A stretch of 64,000 nt of DNA, from positions 62,001 to 126,000 of the forward strand of contig JASANG010003499.1 of the NCBI GenBank assembly GCA_030248215.1, in the 5' to 3' direction. This document shows positions 59,196 through 64,000 of this stretch, one piece after another. The position numbers were made by a program, and so were the translations under genes. Every line of letters begins with the position of its first letter. The first letter of the stretch is position 1. This DNA is from Enoplolaimus lenunculus (Eukaryota > Nematoda > Enoplea > Enoplida > Thoracostomopsidae). Under the pieces are notes generated by a model. That model was not told where the DNA came from, did no database searches, and saw only the letters and a list, made by a program, of their open reading frames with translations.

Positions 59196-60116
59196 TCATG
59201 TAGCAAACTGATACTGGTTGGATTATTGAAATCTTAAGTGCATATACTATATGTACATAAACATACATACGTTACCTTTACTGTAAAAAACTAATTACTC
59301 AGAGAGTCTCGTCCTACCAATAAGTGATAGAAAGACCGCGAACCCACACCTTTATTTCTGCCTATATGCCTTTCACATACGCCTTTCAATACTACTCCGT
59401 GCTTCACAACAATCTGCACTTCCTCGCATTATTAACGCTATATAGGCACATTTCGCCCGCCCCTCCAAACAACTTACACTCAATATCAAATCATTCGCAC
59501 TGCCTTTCTTATTCATCGTATCTGATGCAGTATATACGTATATATATAATACTAAAATACTTTGCAGGCGTCAATGAAATTCCACAAAGGTTATTTCTAT
59601 GTCAAACACAAAAAATACGCCAAACTAATGAATGAACTTCACAAAAACGAATGGAATATTCCGAATAAACAAATGCGAGAACACGTGCGTTACAAACGTT
59701 TATAGATAGTAAGTAACACAGCAGTAAGAGCTTTGCAAGCAGACCACAATATCATCGACAATATTTGCAGGATAAGTTTTGTAAAAAATAGTATCTTTTG
59801 AATGCGTTTTTGACTAAACAAACATAAAACTTTGCCGCCAGACGTTAATAACCAAGTGAGTACGTATACTAAAAAATGAGGTACAAAAATTTTCGACAAA
59901 ACATTTGGGTCCCGAGGAGGGCCATGGGACCTTAAAAAATCGAAATTTTCATAAATTCAAATTGTGCGCGAAAGAGCTCAAATATGCACAAAATAGCAAT
60001 ATTCCACCATTTTTAGACAAACACCGACTGGGACATAACTGAAAAAACCCCCACTAAATAGCTAAAACGCGAACAATACAACGTGAAAGTCAATACTTAC
60101 TACGTAGTACTAATAG
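59196..60116. other. intergenic, nothing recognised
   Basis: AT-rich. The patch at 59900-60060 (GGGTCCCGAGGAGG, AAATATGCACAAAATAGC) resembles 30240-30400 and may be a dispersed repeat. Confidence 0.4.
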
Positions 60117-60466
60117 CAGGATGCAACCGGAATTCCGATTCCGACTGCAAAATCAATCCGAATCGGAATTTTGAAAGCTTAATTTTAATCCTGCTTGTTG
60201 TGACAGTCGCATAAAAATTCTGTATCGTTTTGAGTTAATTTATCAATAATTGATTGTTGTTTAGCATTACAGAACCAGAAATCATCACCAATTTATTCAT
60301 GTTACGTTTTTGGAATTGTTGCCAGTCTTCAGACACCCTAAATCAATATATTTGTCAATACAAATTATACATACAATCTAGAAATTTCTAGTCGATTCCG
60401 ATTTACAATTCAGGTATAAATTTGCTGTTCCGATTCCGATATAATCCAGTTCAGCTTTGCACCCTG
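60117..60466. mobile_element. hAT-type MITE, GATTCCGA subfamily
   Basis: 350 bp, left CAGGATGCAACCGGAATTCC, right CAGTTCAGCTTTGCACCCTG. Subterminal GATTCCGA repeats. Internal text shared with 28151 and 63093 (GCATAAAAATTCTGTATC, TAGCATTACAGAACC). Confidence 0.8.
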
Positions 60467-60491
60467 ACTGGTTGTACGCATATGTTCGTGA

Positions 60492-60833
60492 CAGGGTGGC
60501 AAGAAAGGTTCGGATTCAGATTCGGCAAAAATTTGAGGTTCGCATTCGGATTCGGTTGTGGAAAAGCCGAATCCAAAAACCTAATTTAACAAAGTTCGGC
60601 AATATGTTTTTCATTTTTAAGCAATAAAATTTTTAACTACCTTGCTATAAAAATCAATACTTTTTATTTTAAGTATGAAATCTCAGAACTGACGTCGGGA
60701 CGAAATATATTAACGTATTAAAAGTTATACGGCTGGCATTGCGTTGATCATCTGAAACAAATTATAGATATATCTGAAATTTGCAACATGCAGGATTCGG
60801 ATTCGGACAAATCGTAGATTCGGTGCCACCCTG
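60492..60833. mobile_element. hAT-type MITE, CAGGGTGGCA family
   Basis: 342 bp, left CAGGGTGGCAAGAAAGGTTC, right GATTCGGTGCCACCCTG. Perfect 8-bp duplication GTTCGTGA (60484-60491, 60834-60841). GGATTCGG subterminal repeats. Confidence 0.92.
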
Positions 60834-60868
60834 GTTCGTGACCAGTCGTAGTGGGACTACATTTATTG

Positions 60869-61800
60869 AGCGAAGCTCGAACGCATGTAAGCAATTAAGC
60901 TAATATGCAAATTAGCTATTAGCTAACTATTCAATTATCGGTTTTGAATGTTTGTAAACTATTTATTCAAATTCCTCGCACCCAAAAACCCTTCAGCCAC
61001 TCTAATAATTTTTGGAATAATTTAAAAAGTCGTAATTTTGTTTTGTCAATTAAGCTAATATGCAAATTAACTATTAGCTAACTATTCGATTATCGGTTTT
61101 GGAGGTTTGTAAACAATTTATTCAGATTCCTCGCACCCAAAAACCTTCAGTAAACCCTAATAATTATTGAAAGAAATAAAAAGTCCTAGTTTTGTCTTGT
61201 CAATTAAGCTAATATGCAAATTAGCTATTAGCTAACTATTCAATTATCGGTTTTGGATGTTTGGAAACAATTTATTCAAATTCCTCGCACCTGAAAATCC
61301 TTTAGTGCTGAAATTATATTGCTGTCACCCTTAATAATTAGTGAAATATTGTAAAAAGTCCTAATTTAGGCTTATAAACTATGCTAATATGCAAATTATC
61401 TATTAGCTAACTGCTCAATTATCGGCTTTGGAGGTTTGTAAACAGTCTACGCAGATTCCTCGCACCCAAAAACCCTTTAATGCTAAAATTAGATCGCTTC
61501 TAACTGTAATAATTAGTGAAATTTCGTGGAAAGTCCTAATTTAGGCTTAATTAATTATGCAAATTAGCTTGTAGCTAATAAACGGCTTAAAATTTTAAAA
61601 CCCCAATGCGAGGTTAACACCCCAGGATAATTGGCTTTCAAACAAAAAAAGTTTATCAAAATCGGTTCAGCCGTTCCTGAGATTCTTTTCGGACGGACAG
61701 ACGGACGGACGGACATCCACCTTTCGACCCCCAAGTACAAAACATAAAACCCTTCGCGAAACTCCAAGCTTCGCTCGGAGTTTCGCTTCGCTCAATAAAG
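60869..61800. mobile_element. element with internal tandem units and GGAC-rich end
   Basis: Ends TTTATTGAGCGAAGC at left and its inverse GCTTCGCTCAATAAAG at right. In between are about five tandem units (starts near 60892, 61048, 61202, 61377, 61548) each with GCTAATATGCAAATTAGC, ATTATCGGTTTTG, TTCCTCGCACCCAAAAACC. Then AAAATCGGTTCAGCCGTTCC and a (GGAC)n-like run at 61692-61715. Layout resembles tandem-cored non-autonomous elements of marine invertebrates. A single-unit inverted fragment is at 45760. Confidence 0.75.
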
Positions 61801-62221
61801 ATCTGAGGGTTGAGCAATCCAAAGTAGTAATACACTAAATAATTTATCTCTGCAATAATTTACACGAATCAAAATGCTGCCCTACTACGTTCTCATAAAA
61901 CCTGTTATAAATCCAAACCATGTCACCAAATGTCACTGTAGATAGTCACCACAGCAAAAGAATCAGTTTCGTTAAAAATAATCAACGAATTTTCTAAGGT
62001 ATAAAGTGATTGTACATTTTTGCGAACAACAAAATATCACATATATATTGGGCAATGCAATGAATGGTAATACTTTTGACGCACTGTTATGGAAGTCAGC
62101 ATAATTTAGTGTTTTTGAATGGCACGGTATACTACTACCAGCTGTACTGAGAAACGTCTTGATTTTCCAACAGGAGAAGTGACCATTGGTGCAGTGGTTA
62201 GCCATATTGGCGGTCGATATG
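61801..62221. other. nothing firmly recognised
   Basis: AT-rich. GGTGCAGTGGTTAGCC at 62188-62203 resembles a tRNA A box but no matching B box is certain. Confidence 0.4.
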
Positions 62222-62577
62222 CAGGGACGGGAGTCCCGGTCTCGGCAAGTCAGTATTTGACAGGGCTCGGTCTCGCTTTTTTGAGTCTCGGTGGTTTGGA
62301 ACCGAGACCAGAAGTCGAGGATACAACAAGTGTATGAGTGTATTGTTGAAGTAACTGATGGCTGATGAATAAATTTTTTCTGTGAAGTTATAAAATTTCA
62401 TAGTTCCGTAATAATTACGAGCAGATATTCTGAAAAAACACAAAAAACATTAATAGAAATAGTTTATTTTGATTTTTTCCGGTGTTGACTAAAAATTGAC
62501 CGACACTAAGACTTTTCTTGGCCGGTCTCGGTAGTCAGGTTTCGGTCTCGGTTTTTAACCGATACCGCCCATCCCTG
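62222..62577. mobile_element. hAT-type MITE, CAGGGACGGGAGTCCCGG ends
   Basis: 356 bp, left CAGGGACGGGAGTCCCGGTC, right CCGATACCGCCCATCCCTG. GGTCTCGG repeats near both ends. Flanks TCGATATG and GCAATATG are a possible decayed duplication. Confidence 0.75.
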
Positions 62578-63092
62578 GCAATATGGCTAAATTGATGTCG
62601 TGGCTACGACATATACAGCAACATTCTGTAAAGAACAAAAGCAAAGAACTGAATTCGACAAAAATTTAGCAACCATTGCTGATGAAAGCACAAAAATAAA
62701 TTCTGCACGTTTTGTGTATGGTATTGTAGGCAGTCTACAGCGATTCGGCCATCAATATATAGTATATACATATTATATATTTCAATTTCAAAGTCTAGTT
62801 AAGGCAGGCAGGTATAATTGCTGAGCAAATAAACCGTATCAAACTGGATCAAACAATTCATTTCATATGCGTCGTTCAAAAAATGTATTTAAATTCAAAA
62901 TTTTTATTTCTTAAAACAATACAAATGCATTACAAAAATATAAATTTTGATCAGAAACCAAAGGTGGTCTCAGGAGGGTGCGATCCGGGCCCGGTCACCC
63001 GCTCCCCTTCCATAATGATTTGTAGACAGCTGAATTTTTGGCTGGAAAAATTTAGTTCCAGCCACTTAAAAAACATATTAAACGTTCGCTTC

Positions 63093-63862
63093 CAGGGTGT
63101 AACCGGAATTCCCATTTCGATTACAATTCCGATTCAAAACGAGTTCCGATTCCGATTGCACAATCAATCGGAATCGTAATTTTGACATTAATTTTAGGCT
63201 TACTTGTTGTGATATGTTGTATAAAAATTCTGCATCATTTATCCATTAATTGTTTTCGATGAGTTAACTTATTAATGATTGTAGTTTAGCTTTACAGAAC
63301 CAAAAAATGATTGCTCTTGTTCACGTGAAGTTTTTGAGATTTGCTGCCAGCCAACAGACAGGGTGCAACCGGAATTCCGGTTCCGGCATTTTTTCACCTT
63401 CCGGTTCCGGTAAATTTTTACCGGATTTAAAAATTCCGGTGTTATAATTTGGCCGTTTTCTTGACTTTGCTAATTTTTAAGGATCTCTTTTAAAAGCCAC
63501 TTGTACTCAGAATATAAGCCATTGATGGTGGATTTCACTTCAGTCGATGATGAAAATCTAAAATTCAACAAATAAAATAAATACCTATGTTCGACTAAGG
63601 TTATTTCACAAATAATAGAGCAAAAAAATAAGATTAAAATGAAATTTTTGGTGAAATGCATTTTCCCTTTCCGGTAAAATTTTCAAATTCCGGTTTTGGT
63701 TCCGGTAAATTGTAATTCCGGTTGCACCCTGCCAACAGCCACCATAAATAAACATTATAGTTAACACAAATAATTGTATAGTCACAAAATTTGTAGTTCC
63801 GATTCCAGCATGAATTTTCTGTTCCGATTCCGTTACAATCCACTTCCGGTTTGTGTTCCCTG
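63093..63862. mobile_element. hAT-type MITE, GATTCCGA subfamily, carrying a nested MITE
   Basis: 770 bp with insert. Left CAGGGTGTAACCGGAATTCC, right CACTTCCGGTTTGTGTTCCCTG tail. Perfect 8-bp duplication TTCGCTTC (63085-63092, 63863-63870). Without the insert it would be about 389 bp, like its relative at 60117. Confidence 0.9.
63359..63731. mobile_element. hAT-type MITE, CAGGGTGCAACCGGAATT family, nested
   Basis: 373 bp, inverted relative of 57009-57404. Flanked by CCAACAGA and CCAACAGC (8 bp, one mismatch) inside the 63093-63862 element, so it is the younger insertion. Confidence 0.92.
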
Positions 63863-64000
63863 TTCGCTTCCCTGATCAAATTATATGACCGACAGTGGGC
63901 CCGTGTTAGACAGCTATATATACAGATACTTACACATGAAAATACGTAATCCGTTTAAGTAACCAAGCTTTCGATACAAATTTGCTGTATGAACATTTTA

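Noticed and set aside
62188-62203. tRNA A-box-like GGTGCAGTGGTTAGCC
   Set aside because: The apparent B box is the end of the hAT MITE starting at 62222; no closed cloverleaf.

Overview
The window is animal nuclear DNA, almost certainly from an invertebrate. It is AT-rich and intron-bearing, with two recognisable host genes in 64 kb and a heavy load of short DNA-transposon derivatives. There are no operons, no bacterial-type signals, and I saw no retrovirus-like or LTR elements. The sequence does not fix the phylum. The divergent Hox protein would fit a fast-evolving lineage such as a tunicate, but that is a weak inference.

1-12 kb: the 5' part of a Hox gene on the minus strand. Exon 1 (10492-11476) starts MYPNW and ends in a GLDWM motif just before a GT donor. 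Exon 2 (9257-9565) carries two Ala runs and a canonical SPFYPWMRWSG hexapeptide and is phase 1/1. No homeobox could be found between the exon 2 donor and base 1, so the intron that follows exceeds 9.2 kb and the homeodomain exon lies outside the window. That intron holds several DNA-transposon derivatives and a poly-C / G-free tract.

12-42.6 kb: about 30 kb in which no convincing host gene could be recognised. It holds foldback elements, hAT-type MITEs with 8-bp target duplications, TA-flanked MITEs, a cluster of CCAATCA motifs, and three weak exon-like open stretches.

42.6-55.9 kb: a nearly complete gene for the bifunctional 3'-phosphoadenosine 5'-phosphosulfate synthase (PAPSS) on the minus strand. 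Fourteen coding exons with clean splice sites sum to 1827 nt (608 codons plus stop). The N-terminal APS kinase and C-terminal ATP sulfurylase are both intact. Only a short first exon with the initiator Met is missing. A ~3.3 kb Jockey/I-type LINE lies antisense in intron 5, and other introns carry MITEs and tRNA-like SINE fragments.

56-64 kb: a zone dense in hAT-type MITEs with CAGGGTGCAACCGG-like ends, several with perfect 8-bp target duplications and one clear element-in-element insertion. It also contains a tandem ~155-175 bp repeat array ending in a GGAC-rich tract.

The two genes have no evident functional link: one is a developmental transcription factor, the other supplies the sulfate donor for sulfotransferases. 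The main interest lies in the two-motif Hox architecture and in the modular MITE families, several of which share TTAGGC-rich cores despite different termini.
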